A stretch of 64,000 bases of DNA from Phreatobacter oligotrophus (GCF_003046185.1 NZ_PZZL01000010.1:120944-184943); one strand, 5' to 3'. Positions 37,895-47,212 are shown, counted from the stretch's first letter. A program made the numbers and translations. Notes: a model not told the origin generated them from the sequence alone.

Positions 37895-38419
37895 TCAGAT
37901 GTGGTAGATATCGACAACGTGGTGAATGTAGTCGTTCTTCAGAACGACCTTCTTGGCCGTGATCAGCCAGCGCTCACCCGATGTATCGATTGTGTAGAAC
38001 GACGTGCCGAAATAGCTGTCGGTCGTCTTGTAGCGATGGCTCAGCGTGAACCAGTTGAAGCGTACCTCCAGCCGGCCCGCGCTCTCGGCAACGATCTCGA
38101 CGTTCGAGATGTTGTGGGAGGTGCGTGGCTCGGGCAGCGACGTTGCCGAAGACCGCTCCGTCCGGATGCGGAAGACGCGGTCCTCAAGGCCCTGCTTCGA
38201 GCCGTAGTAAATGAGCGAGATCTCGGTTTGCGGGTTCTCCGTCAATTCGTCGTCGTCGTCCCAGGCAGGCATGTGGAACGTGGCGCCGGGCGCGTAGCAG
38301 GCGAGCCAGGCGTCCCAATCCTTGTCGTCGAGGGCGCGTGCCTCGGCGTAGAGGAAGGCCTGGACCTGATCCATCGTGACCGGAACGGTCTTCGGCTTGG
38401 TCTGCAATGCGAGCGACAT
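37895..38419 (-). CDS. benB: benzoate 1,2-dioxygenase small subunit
   Basis: 174-aa beta subunit of the aromatic-ring-hydroxylating dioxygenase, SnoaL-like fold. Typical segments: FLYAEARALDDKDWDAWL, CYAPGATFHMPAWDDD, RTSHNISNVEI and YFGTSFYTID. It is structural in the alpha3beta3 hexamer. It lies between benA and benC in the standard order. Confidence 0.95.
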   Translation of the reverse strand: MSLALQTKPKTVPVTMDQVQAFLYAEARALDDKDWDAWLACYAPGATFHMPAWDDDDELTENPQTEISLIYYGSKQGLEDRVFRIRTERSSATSLPEPRTSHNISNVEIVAESAGRLEVRFNWFTLSHRYKTTDSYFGTSFYTIDTSGERWLITAKKVVLKNDYIHHVVDIYHI

Positions 38420-38514
38420 GGGTGTCCTCCCCTTCGTTCGAAGGTTTTTGTCGGTTTTCGGGTATCGCCTGGAGATGCGTTCGGCGGTCGCATCGGTGCG
38501 TCCGCCGAACAGTC

Positions 38515-39876
38515 TTACTCGGCGGCCTGCCGGAAGCCGGCTTCGGCGTCCTTTTTCAAGCCTTCGATCAGCGCATCACGCCAATAGGCGTGCTGGATTA
38601 CGAACAGCCCCTCATCCTCGGTCTTCGCGCCAGAGAGCAGCGGCTTCATCTCGATGGCCTTCGCGTCATCGTCGGCACCCTGGATCCAGTGCGTCGCGCC
38701 GCGCGATAGGTCGTTCCACACCGCGTGGCGGGCCCCGTAGCCGATCTGACAGGAGCGGAACTCCTCCAGGTCGTCCGGCGTCGCCATGCCAGACGCGTTG
38801 AAGAAGTCCTCGTACTGGCGGATGCGATGGGCGCGCGCTTCCGCGCTCTCGCCCTTCGGCGCGATACAGTAGATCGTGACTTCGGTCTTATCGACGGAAA
38901 TCGGCCGATACATCCGGATCTGCGAGGAGAACTGATCCATCAGGAAGACGTTCGGGTAGAGGCAGAGGTTGCGGCTCTTCTCGATCATCCAGTCCGCGCG
39001 GGCCTTGCCGAAGGACGCGGTCAACTCGTCGCGGCGGTCAAAGTTCGGACGGTCCTGCGGGTTGGTCCAGTTGGTCCAGAGCAGCAGGTGGCCGTGCTCG
39101 AAGGAATAGAAGCCGCCACCCTTCTTCGCCCAGCCGCCGGCATCCATGGCGCGGATGTCGTCCTTGGCGTTGGCCGCCTTGCGGGCCTGGGTGGTTGCGG
39201 CGTAGTTCCAGTGAACGGACGAGACGTGATAGCCGTCGGCGCCGTTCTCGGCCTGGAGCTTCCAGTTGCCGTCGTAGATGTACTGCGAATTGCCGCGTAG
39301 GATCTCAAGCCCCTCGGGCGACTGGTCGACGATCAGGTCGATGATCTTGCGGGACTCGCCGAGGTGCTCCTCGATCGACTTGACGTCGGGGTTCAGCGAG
39401 CCGAACAGGAAGCCGCGGTAGTTGGCGAATTTGACCTTCTGCAGGTCGTGGCTGCCGTTCTTGTTGAAGCTCTCGGGATAGCCCGCGCCATCCGGATCCT
39501 TCGCCTTTAGGAGCTTGCCGGCGTTGTTGAACGTCCAGCCGTGGAACGGGCAGGTGTAGGTCGATTTGTTGCCGCGCTTGTGCCGGCAGATCATCGCGCC
39601 GCGATGGGAGCACGCGTTCAGGAAGCAGTTCAGCTCCCCCTTGCGGTCGCGGCTGATGACGATCGGCTGACGGCCGATGTAGCCGGTGATGTAGTCGTTG
39701 TTGTTGGGGATCTGGCTTTCGTGGGCGAGATAGACCCAATTGCCCTCCCAGATGTGCCGCATCTCCACCTCGAACAATTCAGGGTCGGTGAAGATGTCGC
39801 GGCGGCAGCGATAGGCGCCGGTCTTCTCGTCATGCTGGACGGAGTTCTGGAGGCGTTGGATCAGGTCGACGGACAT
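38515..39876 (-). CDS. benA: benzoate 1,2-dioxygenase large subunit
   Basis: 453-aa catalytic subunit. The Rieske motif is complete ([13 protein letters not shown], then TCPFHGW). The mononuclear iron site is visible as [15 protein letters not shown] (Asp-x-x-His-x4-His). It converts benzoate, O2 and NADH-derived electrons to the cis-1,2-dihydrodiol carboxylate. Length and motif spacing are normal. Confidence 0.95.
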   Translation of the reverse strand: MSVDLIQRLQNSVQHDEKTGAYRCRRDIFTDPELFEVEMRHIWEGNWVYLAHESQIPNNNDYITGYIGRQPIVISRDRKGELNCFLNACSHRGAMICRHKRGNKSTYTCPFHGWTFNNAGKLLKAKDPDGAGYPESFNKNGSHDLQKVKFANYRGFLFGSLNPDVKSIEEHLGESRKIIDLIVDQSPEGLEILRGNSQYIYDGNWKLQAENGADGYHVSSVHWNYAATTQARKAANAKDDIRAMDAGGWAKKGGGFYSFEHGHLLLWTNWTNPQDRPNFDRRDELTASFGKARADWMIEKSRNLCLYPNVFLMDQFSSQIRMYRPISVDKTEVTIYCIAPKGESAEARAHRIRQYEDFFNASGMATPDDLEEFRSCQIGYGARHAVWNDLSRGATHWIQGADDDAKAIEMKPLLSGAKTEDEGLFVIQHAYWRDALIEGLKKDAEAGFRQAAE

Positions 39877-39915
39877 GGCGTTTCTCCCCTGCGTTCATTT
39901 TTTGGTGAGATCGGA

Positions 39916-39936
39916 CCGCGGGAGAGGCTCCCGCGG
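39916..39936. terminator. hairpin between catA and benA
   Basis: 9-bp perfect stem CCGCGGGAG/CTCCCGCGG with a 3-nt loop, downstream of catA on the minus strand. No T-run follows immediately, so partial termination or mRNA-end stabilisation is more likely than full termination. Confidence 0.4.
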
Positions 39937-39954
39937 CCCGTGTCGAAGGGCTGC

Positions 39955-40884
39955 TCAGGCGGCCATGACGTGTTCGCGCTCGACCTCGGTGCGCGGCGCG
40001 CCGGCCCGCTCCTTGATCAGGATCACGTCGAACTTGGCCTTTGCGAAGGGCCGGTTGAAGCCGGCGTTGCGGATCGCGGCCGCGTCGGTGACGCGTTCCA
40101 GCGTGACGACCAGTTCCTCGCGGGTGCCGAAAGCGAAGTCCGTGTAGAGGTACTTGTCGCCGGTGAAGTTGAACTGGGTGGTCAGTTTTCGGTAGCCGGG
40201 TGCGGAGATGAAGAAGTGCACGTGGGCCGGGCGCTCTGCGTGGCGGCCGAGAAGCGTCATTGCCTTGCGGGTGCAGCTCTCGGGCGGGCAGCCATAGCCG
40301 TTCGGCACGATGGAACGCGCGAGATAGCGGCCCTTGGCGTCGGTCTCGATGCGGCGGCGCAGGTTATAGGCGGCCTGCTCGCCGTCGATGAAGGAATACC
40401 CGCCCTTGGAGTTCGCGTGCCAGATGTCGACGATCGCACCGGGGATGATGTTGCCATCCTCGCCCCGGACCTGGCCCTCGATGACGAAGGGTTCGCCCGG
40501 GTCGGTGCCGTCATCCATACGGGCCTCGCCCTTTGAGAGCGGCGCGCCGGCGACGTAGAGCGGGCCTTCGATGGTGCGCAGCGTGCCGCCGGAAATGCCG
40601 GCCTTCTTCTCGGCTTCGTCGAGGCGAAGGTCGAGGAAATGCTCCAGGGCCACGCCCGGCACGAGCAGGCCGAATTCGTTGTTCTTGGCGGTCTGGGCGA
40701 GGAAACCGACGCCAGCCCAGAATTCCTCCATCGACACGTCGCACTCGTCGATCACCTGCATCAGGCGATAGAGCAGACGGTTAGTGACTTCCTTGACGCG
40801 GGCGTCGCCGCCCTTTTCGCCGATGCCGGAAGCCTCCTCGGCGAGCTGCTTCATCTTCGACTTGGACATCAGATTGGCGGGCAT
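39955..40884 (-). CDS. catA: catechol 1,2-dioxygenase
   Basis: 309-aa intradiol dioxygenase: an N-terminal helical dimerisation domain (DARVKEVTNRLLYRLMQVID) and a catalytic beta-sandwich with PLYVAGAPLS, IVDIWHANSKGGYSF, PNGYGCPP and HVHFFISAPGYR. The Tyr and His residues in these motifs are the Fe(III) ligands. It cleaves catechol to cis,cis-muconate. It sits downstream of catC and upstream of benA, so cat and ben genes are interleaved into one unit. Confidence 0.95.
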   Translation of the reverse strand: MPANLMSKSKMKQLAEEASGIGEKGGDARVKEVTNRLLYRLMQVIDECDVSMEEFWAGVGFLAQTAKNNEFGLLVPGVALEHFLDLRLDEAEKKAGISGGTLRTIEGPLYVAGAPLSKGEARMDDGTDPGEPFVIEGQVRGEDGNIIPGAIVDIWHANSKGGYSFIDGEQAAYNLRRRIETDAKGRYLARSIVPNGYGCPPESCTRKAMTLLGRHAERPAHVHFFISAPGYRKLTTQFNFTGDKYLYTDFAFGTREELVVTLERVTDAAAIRNAGFNRPFAKAKFDVILIKERAGAPRTEVEREHVMAA

Positions 40885-40917
40885 GGCATTTCCCCTTTCG
40901 TGGTTGGCTTGTCTTGT

Positions 40918-41208
40918 TCAGCGGTCGTCATCGTGGATCGAGGACGGGTGGCGGCAGAGCGGCGTGACGCTGATCTCCATGAAGGGGAACAGCGGCAGCG
41001 TCGAAAGAATGTCGTGGAGTTCCTGCGCGCCACCCACTTCGAAGATCGAGGTGTTGGCGTAGCGGCCGGCGTGGCGCCACAGATGCCGCCATGTTCCCGT
41101 GCGCTGCAGGTCCTGCGCGCGCTCGCGTTCGGCCTTCTTCAAGGCGTCGGCTTTCTCGGCCGGCAGATCGTGGGGAATGCGCACGTCCATCTGGACTTGG
41201 AAAAGCAT
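40918..41208 (-). CDS. catC: muconolactone delta-isomerase
   Basis: 96-aa CatC from ATG 41208, 2 bp after the catB stop. MLFQVQMDVRIPHDLP at the start and TWRHLWRHAGRYANTSIFEV in the middle are family signatures. It isomerises muconolactone to 3-oxoadipate enol-lactone. The last ten residues are His/Asp-rich as in other CatC proteins. Confidence 0.95.
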   Translation of the reverse strand: MLFQVQMDVRIPHDLPAEKADALKKAERERAQDLQRTGTWRHLWRHAGRYANTSIFEVGGAQELHDILSTLPLFPFMEISVTPLCRHPSSIHDDDR

Positions 41209-41210
41209 GG

Positions 41211-42392
41211 TCAGGATCCCGTCTTGAGCGTTGGCAGCACGTGAATGCTTCGTTCCCGGCGATCGCGGCGGAACCGCGCGATCTGGCTCTCGTCGAGCAC
41301 GATCCCGAGCCCCGGACCGGTCGGAACGGCGAGGCTGAATTCGCTGTAGTCGAGCGGCGTCTGGAGAATTTCCTCGGTCAACAGCAGCGGGCCGAACAGC
41401 TCCGTGCCCCACTCGAGCTTGGCGAAGGTGGAGAAGAGATGCGCGGACGCCGCCGTGCTGACGCCGCCCTCCAGCATCGTGCCTCCGTAAAGGCCGATCC
41501 CGGCGGCTTCGGCGATGGCCGCGACCTTGGCTGCCGCGAATAGCCCGCCGGACTGGAGGATCTTGAGCGCGAATACGTCAGCCGCTTCGGCGCGTGCGAC
41601 CTCGAAAGCGGTTTCGGGACCGTTCAGCGCCTCATCCGCCATGATCGCGACAGAGGTCTCGCGGGCGAGCCGGGCGAGGCCCCTTATGTTCTTGAGCGCC
41701 ACCGGCTGCTCGATCAGGTCAACGCCCGCATCTTTGAGGAGCGGCAGACAGGCCGAGGCGGTCGCTTCGCTCCAGGCCTGATTGATGTCGACCCGCACCG
41801 AAGCGCGGTCGCCGAGGACCCGCTTGATCGCCGCGACATGGGCGATGTTGCCCTTCGGATCGCCCTTGCCGATCTTCAGCTTGAAGATGTTGTGCCGACG
41901 GTTGGCCAGCATCTCCTCGGCCTCGGCGATGTCCTTGGCCGTTTCGCCGCTGGCAAGCGTCCAGGCGACGGGGAGCCGGTCGTGCTGGCGGCCGCCGAAG
42001 AAATCTGCGACCGACAGGCCGGTGCGCTTACCCATGGCGTCGACCAGCGCCATCTCGACCGCGCATTTGGCGAAGTTGTTGCCCTGGACCGCCTTGCCGA
42101 CCAGCGCCATAGTCTCGCCAATGCGCTCAGGGCGTGCCCGCGCCAGGACCGGAGCGATGTAGGTGTCGATGGCGAGCTTCATGCCCTCGGGGCTTTCCGC
42201 GCCATAGGCGAGCCCGCCGATCGTCGTGCCCTCGCCAAGACCGACGACGCCGTCCGACATATGCAACCGGACGATCATCAGGGTCTGGCCCCGCATCGTC
42301 GTCATTGCCAGCTGATGCGGGCGAATGGTCGGAAGGTCGACCAGCAGGGTCTCGACCTGTTCGATCCTGATCGCGGTATTGGGCACGGGCAT
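41211..42392 (-). CDS. catB: muconate cycloisomerase
   Basis: 393-aa enolase-superfamily enzyme from ATG 42392 (GGAG upstream). The catalytic Lys motif is KLKIGKG; metal ligands lie in VRVDINQAW, LIEQP and MADEAL; the general acid/base Lys in ALKILQSGG. It converts cis,cis-muconate to muconolactone. It is first in the catBCA-benABCD-BKACE-benE unit and faces the LysR regulator gene across an operator-like block. Confidence 0.94.
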   Translation of the reverse strand: MPVPNTAIRIEQVETLLVDLPTIRPHQLAMTTMRGQTLMIVRLHMSDGVVGLGEGTTIGGLAYGAESPEGMKLAIDTYIAPVLARARPERIGETMALVGKAVQGNNFAKCAVEMALVDAMGKRTGLSVADFFGGRQHDRLPVAWTLASGETAKDIAEAEEMLANRRHNIFKLKIGKGDPKGNIAHVAAIKRVLGDRASVRVDINQAWSEATASACLPLLKDAGVDLIEQPVALKNIRGLARLARETSVAIMADEALNGPETAFEVARAEAADVFALKILQSGGLFAAAKVAAIAEAAGIGLYGGTMLEGGVSTAASAHLFSTFAKLEWGTELFGPLLLTEEILQTPLDYSEFSLAVPTGPGLGIVLDESQIARFRRDRRERSIHVLPTLKTGS

Positions 42393-42437
42393 CTCGGCTC
42401 CACTTGGATGGGCCGACGATAGGTCCGCGCGGTGTTG

Positions 42438-42480
42438 CAGGACAGGATCGATTGCGTCTATTTTGATACCCGACAGGTAT
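42438..42480 (-). promoter_or_regulatory. BenM/CatM-type operator in catB-lysR intergenic region
   Basis: ATACCCGACAGGTAT (42466-42480) fits ATAC-N7-GTAT and is followed on the minus strand by AAAATAGACGCAATCGATCC. It is 74 bp upstream of catB and 44 bp upstream of the LysR start, the usual geometry for divergent LysR control. Confidence 0.8.
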
Positions 42481-42523
42481 GAAGCGAGCCATGAAGGCCG
42501 CACGACCTGACGAGGTAAACGTC

Positions 42524-43441
42524 ATGGAACTGCGCCATCTGCGCTATTTCACCATGGTCGCGGCGGAAGGATCCTTCAGCCGCGCTGCGGAAAAACTGCA
42601 TATCGCCCAGCCACCGCTCAGCCGACAGATCCAGCAGCTCGAAGATGAACTCGGCGTGAGGCTCCTCGATCGAGGCCGCCCCATCACGCTCACCGAGCCG
42701 GGTCGATACCTTTTCGAGCAGGCCCGCCAGATCCTCCAGCGCGTCGACGACATGCGCGCGATGACCAAGCGCATCGCCAAGGGGCTGGTGCTTCAGTTCA
42801 ACATCGGCTTCGTCGCTTCGACGCTTTATGACGACCTGCCCGAACTGATCCGGCGCTTCCGCATCGCGGTTCCGGGCGTCGAGGTCCATCTCCTGGAAAT
42901 GACCACGATCGAACAGGTGGCCGCCCTTAAGGACGGCCGCATCGATGTCGGGTTCGGGCGGCTGCGGTTCGACGACGAAATGGTTGTGCGCAAGGTGATC
43001 CGCGAAGAGAAGCTGTGCATCGCGACACCGAAGGGGCATCCGCTCGCCAGCCGCGAGACCGCGCCGCGCCTGCGCGACACGGCACACGAACCGCTGATCA
43101 TTTACCCGAAGGCCCCTCGCCCGAGCTACGCCGATCAGGTCATCGGCTTCTATCGGGAGGCCGGTGTCGAGCCGAATATCGCGACGGAAGCCCGTGAGTT
43201 GCAGACCGCGCTCGGCTTCGTGGCATCGGGCGGCGGCATCTGCGTGGTGCCAGCTTCGGTACGACGGCTCGGCCGCGACGATGTCTCCTACGTCGACTTG
43301 AACGAGCCGAAAATGGTGACGCCGATCATCATGAGCTACCGCAAGAACGATGGTTCACGGCTGCTCCAGCAATTGATCACGCTGGTGCGGGAATTCGACA
43401 AATGGGAAGCCGCCCCCACCGCGAGCGAGAAGGCCGTCTGA
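42524..43441 (+). CDS. LysR-family regulator (CatR/BenM-like)
   Basis: 305-aa LysR-type regulator. The N-terminal winged HTH (MELRHLRYFTMVAAEGSFSR, AAEKLHIAQPPLSRQIQQLE) is followed by an effector-binding domain. Start 42524 matches the standard LysR opening; an earlier ATG at 42479 lies inside the operator. Divergence from catB and the BenM-type palindrome between them indicate activation by cis,cis-muconate or benzoate. The effector is inferred. Confidence 0.92.
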   Translation: MELRHLRYFTMVAAEGSFSRAAEKLHIAQPPLSRQIQQLEDELGVRLLDRGRPITLTEPGRYLFEQARQILQRVDDMRAMTKRIAKGLVLQFNIGFVASTLYDDLPELIRRFRIAVPGVEVHLLEMTTIEQVAALKDGRIDVGFGRLRFDDEMVVRKVIREEKLCIATPKGHPLASRETAPRLRDTAHEPLIIYPKAPRPSYADQVIGFYREAGVEPNIATEARELQTALGFVASGGGICVVPASVRRLGRDDVSYVDLNEPKMVTPIIMSYRKNDGSRLLQQLITLVREFDKWEAAPTASEKAV

Positions 43442-43445
43442 CAGC

Positions 43446-43473
43446 AAAACGCCGGCGCGTCGCCGCGCCGGCG
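43446..43473 (-). terminator. bidirectional terminator between lysR and tctC genes
   Basis: 10-bp perfect stem (43450-43459 with 43464-43473, 4-nt loop). On the minus strand it is followed by TTTTGC, so it terminates the TctBAC operon. It is also just after the LysR stop. Confidence 0.65.
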
Positions 43474-43493
43474 CTCGCCAGGCCTGTTGTCGC

Positions 43494-44483
43494 TCAGACC
43501 CGGAAGCTGATTTCGCGGGTCATGGCGTCGAGAACACGGACCTGGTCCTCGTAGAAGCGCCGGGCCTCGGCGAGCGAGGTGGCGTCGACCACGATCGAGC
43601 CGGTGTTGCTGATCGCGGTGCGAACTTCCGGCGTACGCATCACCTCGCCCACCGCCTCGTTCAGCCGCTGGACGATGTCCTCAGGCGTCTCGCTGCGGAC
43701 GAAAATGCCGGCCCAGATTGAGTGATCGAAATTCGGCAGCACCTTGCTTTCACCGAAGGCGACGAGATCGGGAAGGAAGTCGACACGCGACTTCGACACC
43801 CAGCCGAGCATTTTCAGCTTCTTCTGGTCCTGAAGCGGCTTGTAGGAGGTCGCGAAGGGCAGGATCGCGAAATCGATCTGGCCGCTGGCGAGATCCTGAA
43901 GCACCGGCGCGGCGCCACGGTAGGCGACATGGGTGACGCGGATGCCGGTCTGCTTGGCCATTTCTTCCGACAGAACATGGTAGAGCGAGCCGACGCCGAC
44001 GCTCCCATAAGGCGTGGGACGACCCTGGGCCTTCGCATGCGCGACCAGTTCGTCGATATTGCTAGCCGGATGATCTGGCCGAACAAGTAGGATCAGCGGG
44101 TTGCGCGTGATCTGGGTCACGTGGCGGAACTGGTCGGGGCGGAACTTGATGTCGGGGTTGACAAGCGGGGACAGGATCAACTCGTTGGGCGACCCCTGGA
44201 AGATCATCCGCCCATCGGCGCGCGTCTGCAGCAGCTTCTGCGCGGCGAGGCCGCCGCTGGCGCCACCGAGGTTCTCGACCAGCACGGTCTGACCGAGCAC
44301 GCGCTGGAACGCCGGCTGGAGGTTGCGCGCGATGGCGTCGGACAGGCCGCCCGCTGGATAGGGAACCATGAGGGTCAGGGTCCGGCCTGGCCCGAGCTGC
44401 GCGTTTGCCGGCGCGGTGCCGAAGCCGAGTGCGGTAAGGCCGGCGACGGCGGCGAGCGCCTCGCGGCGGGAAAGTTCGGTCAT
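43494..44483 (-). CDS. tctC: tripartite tricarboxylate transporter substrate-binding protein
   Basis: 329 aa from ATG 44483 (AGGAGG upstream). Tat-type signal LSRREALAAVAG, then the TctC/Bug fold: LTLMVPYPAGGLSDAIAR, VENLGGASGGLAAQ, THVAYRGAAPVLQDLASGQI. It is the last gene of a B-A-C operon, and would deliver a carboxylic acid to TctAB. Ligand unknown; the neighbouring aromatic pathway suggests an aromatic or dicarboxylic acid. Confidence 0.92.
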   Translation of the reverse strand: MTELSRREALAAVAGLTALGFGTAPANAQLGPGRTLTLMVPYPAGGLSDAIARNLQPAFQRVLGQTVLVENLGGASGGLAAQKLLQTRADGRMIFQGSPNELILSPLVNPDIKFRPDQFRHVTQITRNPLILLVRPDHPASNIDELVAHAKAQGRPTPYGSVGVGSLYHVLSEEMAKQTGIRVTHVAYRGAAPVLQDLASGQIDFAILPFATSYKPLQDQKKLKMLGWVSKSRVDFLPDLVAFGESKVLPNFDHSIWAGIFVRSETPEDIVQRLNEAVGEVMRTPEVRTAISNTGSIVVDATSLAEARRFYEDQVRVLDAMTREISFRV

Positions 44484-44518
44484 GATGTCCTCCTGAAGTC
44501 GTTCGTTGATGGATAGGG

Positions 44519-46018
44519 TCACTGGGCGAAAGCGCGTGACCGGGTGCGCTTGAAGGCAGGCAAAAGGACGCTGAGCAGGATCGCGGCAGCGGCGATGAGC
44601 AGGACCGCGCTGATCGGACGCGTTAGGAGTACGGAGGGGTCGCCCTGCGAAAGCAGCAGCGTGCGGCGCAGGAACTCCTCCATCAGCGGGCCGAGAATGA
44701 AGCCGAGCAGCATGGGCGCCGGCTCGCAGTCGAGCTTCTTGAACAGATACCCGAGCACGCCGAAGGCGGTCATGATCTGGAGGTCGAAAGCGTTGTTCGA
44801 CAGCGAGAACACACCGATCGCGCAGAACACGATGATCATCGGGAACAGGTAGTGGTATGGCACCATGATCATGCGCACCCAGAGCCCGATCAGCGGCAGG
44901 TTGAGTACCAGCAGCATCAGGTTGCCGATCCACATCGAGGCGATCAGGCCCCAGAAGAGGCGCGGTTGTTCGGTCATCACGCCGGGGCCGGGCTGGATGC
45001 CATGCATGATCATCGCGCCGATCATCAGCGCCATCACCGTGTTGGCCGGAAAGCCGAGGGTCAGCATGGGAATAAAGGACATCTGGGCGCCGGCATTGTT
45101 GGCGGCCTCCGGCGCGGCGATGCCCTCGATCGCGCCGTTTCCGAGTTCCTCCCGGTGCTTGGACACGCGCTTCTCCAGCGCATAGGCGCCGAAGGACGCG
45201 AGCGCCGCTCCGCCTCCCGGTAGTACGCCGAGCGCGGCTCCCAGAGTGGTGCCGCGAAGGGTCGGCGCGACCATGCGCGACCAGTCCTCGCGGGTCGGCA
45301 TCAGCCCCTTCACCTTGGCGAAGCCGAGATCGCGGCGGGCCTCGTCCTCCAGATTGGCGATGATCTCGCCAATCCCGAACACTCCCATAGCGACGATGAC
45401 GAAGTTGAGGCCATCCGCCAGTTCAGGAAAGCCAAAGGCGTAGCGTTGAAGCCCTGAGTTCACGTCCGTGCCGACGAGGCCGAGCAGCAGCCCGAGGGCG
45501 ATCATGGCGATCGCATGCAGGATATGCCCGCTCGCCAGCACGATGGAGGCGGCGAGCCCGAGCACCATCAGCGCGAAATACTCAGCCGGACCGAACCTGA
45601 AGGCGAGTTCGGTCAGTGGCGGTGCGAAGAAGGCGATGAGGAAGGTGCACACCGTGCCGGCGAAGAACGAGGAGAGCGCGGCGACCGCAAGCGCGCGGCC
45701 GGCGGCACCTTTGCGGGCCATCTTGTAGCCGTCGATGGCGGTCACGACCGAGGTCGCCTCGCCCGGCAGGTTGATCAGGATCGCAGTCGTCGAGCCGCCA
45801 TACTGCGCGCCGTAAAAGATGCCGGCCATCATGATGAGCGCCGAGACGGGCTCCAGGCCGAAGGTAGCCGGCAGGAGCATGGCGATGGTCGCCGACGGGC
45901 CAAGGCCCGGCAGGACGCCGATGGCGGTCCCGAGAAACACACCGATCAGGCACCAGACGAGGTTCGTCGGGGTTGCCGCAACCGAAAGACCCATGAGCAG
46001 GTCGGCGAAAATGTCCAT
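44519..46018 (-). CDS. tctA: tripartite tricarboxylate transporter large permease
   Basis: 499-aa TctA family membrane protein with about 11-12 segments. Signatures: GVFLGTAIGVLPGLGPSATI near residue 30, YGAQYGGSTTAILINLPGE and GFPANTVMALMIGAMIMHG. Start 46018 (MDIFADLLMGL) lies 10 bp after tctB. It uses the ion gradient to import the ligand carried by TctC. Confidence 0.93.
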   Translation of the reverse strand: MDIFADLLMGLSVAATPTNLVWCLIGVFLGTAIGVLPGLGPSATIAMLLPATFGLEPVSALIMMAGIFYGAQYGGSTTAILINLPGEATSVVTAIDGYKMARKGAAGRALAVAALSSFFAGTVCTFLIAFFAPPLTELAFRFGPAEYFALMVLGLAASIVLASGHILHAIAMIALGLLLGLVGTDVNSGLQRYAFGFPELADGLNFVIVAMGVFGIGEIIANLEDEARRDLGFAKVKGLMPTREDWSRMVAPTLRGTTLGAALGVLPGGGAALASFGAYALEKRVSKHREELGNGAIEGIAAPEAANNAGAQMSFIPMLTLGFPANTVMALMIGAMIMHGIQPGPGVMTEQPRLFWGLIASMWIGNLMLLVLNLPLIGLWVRMIMVPYHYLFPMIIVFCAIGVFSLSNNAFDLQIMTAFGVLGYLFKKLDCEPAPMLLGFILGPLMEEFLRRTLLLSQGDPSVLLTRPISAVLLIAAAAILLSVLLPAFKRTRSRAFAQ

Positions 46019-46028
46019 GATCCGCTCC

Positions 46029-46493
46029 TCAGCCCCCGGTGAACCACGAGCCGACAAGCGGCATCTGCACGGAAAGACCCCAGACGAAGACGAGCGCACA
46101 GGCGGCGACCAGGCCGGCCGCGCCGAGAAGCGCGACGGGGCTCCAGCGGAACTCGCGGCTCGCCATCGCCGACAGGAGGATCAGCACGAAAAGACCGCCG
46201 ATCATGCCGATCGGCTCGATCATCAGACCGAAGAGCGAACAGGCCGCGGCTATCAGCAGGAACGGCTTCAGCCGAATGGGATCGAGCGGCGCACCATTGA
46301 TCCGGATACCGCGCACAAGTGCGACCAGGCCGAGAAGGATGAGCGCTGCCGACAGAACCTTGGGGAAATAGCCCGCACCCATCCGGCCCGCGGTTCCCAT
46401 CGGGTAGTTCCATCCGAACCAGAGCCCCGCGACACCGAAAGCCAAATAGATCGCCCCGGCGTAGAACTCCTTCGGACTCTTGACGACAACCAT
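46029..46493 (-). CDS. tctB: tripartite tricarboxylate transporter small permease
   Basis: 154-aa TctB family protein with four hydrophobic segments: a first around AGAIYLAFGVAGLWFG, then MGAGYFPKVLSAALILLGLV as the family signature, IGGLFVLILLSA and GAAGLVAACALVFVWGL. It is first in the operon. The start at 46493 follows a promoter region shared with the divergent marR gene. Confidence 0.88.
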   Translation of the reverse strand: MVVVKSPKEFYAGAIYLAFGVAGLWFGWNYPMGTAGRMGAGYFPKVLSAALILLGLVALVRGIRINGAPLDPIRLKPFLLIAAACSLFGLMIEPIGMIGGLFVLILLSAMASREFRWSPVALLGAAGLVAACALVFVWGLSVQMPLVGSWFTGG

Positions 46494-46556
46494 GGCCGCC
46501 TCCCTCGTCGCGCTTGTTGTCTCGTTGCGCGATCGGCGGTGATCATGGGCAGTTTG

Positions 46557-46609
46557 TTGCAATACGCAATAATTGAAATTCGCAATAAATGATACCTAAC
46601 TTGTATAAT
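46557..46609. promoter_or_regulatory. tctB-marR intergenic operator/promoter
   Basis: AT-rich region with the inverted repeat TTGCAATACGCAA (46557-46569), three GCAATA copies (46559, 46566, 46582), an ATAC-N7-GTAT palindrome (46592-46606) and a perfect TATAAT (46604-46609) reading toward marR. The MarR protein and/or the LysR regulator are the likely binders. Confidence 0.5.
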
Positions 46610-46661
46610 TGCTCTCCAATGCCGTCGCCGTGGCACCGCGCGGAACTCCAGGGACCAACCC

Positions 46662-47171
46662 ATGCTCGAACGATCACTGACCTATCTCCTCTCCTCGATC
46701 GTCGAGGACGGCATCGGCAGCGCCAACCGCATCTTCGAAATCCGCATCGGGTTGAGCGTCCGCGAATTGCGCGTGCTGCGCCTGGTGCGCGCCAATCCGG
46801 GCATCACCTTCACCGTCCTCGCAGAGCGGACCAAATTCGAGAGGACGCTGACGTCCAGGACCGTTTCGAAGCTCATCAAGGCCGGTTTCATCGAAAGAAG
46901 CGCTATTCCGAGCGATGCGCGGGCTTTCGGCCTAACGATTACGCCTGACGGCGTGGCTTTGTGCGAGCGGGCGGATCCGCTGACCGCCGAGTTCGAGACA
47001 CTGATGCTGGCACCCCTGAGCATGGCGGAACGCGAGGCCTTTCTGAGCGCCGTCGAACGGCTCAAAGTCTGGATCGAGGGTGGGTATGCCGGCGAGGTCG
47101 CGAACCGCTATCCCAGGGCGCGCGCCGGCGCCAAGCCGTTCAACCGAACTCGTGATTTTGTTGGAAAATGA
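46662..47171 (+). CDS. MarR-family transcriptional regulator
   Basis: 169-aa winged-helix regulator. The core is SVRELRVLRLVRANPGITFT, LAERTKFERTLTSRTVSKLI and IERSAIPSDARAFGLTITPD, the last being the wing. It is divergent from the tctBAC operon and likely regulates that operon and itself. The stop is only 8 bp before the TTGACA box of the riboswitch promoter, so the downstream genes form a separate unit. Confidence 0.9.
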   Translation: MLERSLTYLLSSIVEDGIGSANRIFEIRIGLSVRELRVLRLVRANPGITFTVLAERTKFERTLTSRTVSKLIKAGFIERSAIPSDARAFGLTITPDGVALCERADPLTAEFETLMLAPLSMAEREAFLSAVERLKVWIEGGYAGEVANRYPRARAGAKPFNRTRDFVGK

Positions 47172-47178
47172 AACTAAC

Positions 47179-47206
47179 TTGACAGACAATGCTTCTCGGG
47201 TATGGT
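47179..47206 (+). promoter_or_regulatory. sigma-70-type promoter of the riboswitch transcript
   Basis: TTGACA (47179-47184), 16-bp spacer, TATGGT (47201-47206), immediately ahead of the riboswitch aptamer. Confidence 0.6.
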
Positions 47207-47212
47207 CTTTCA

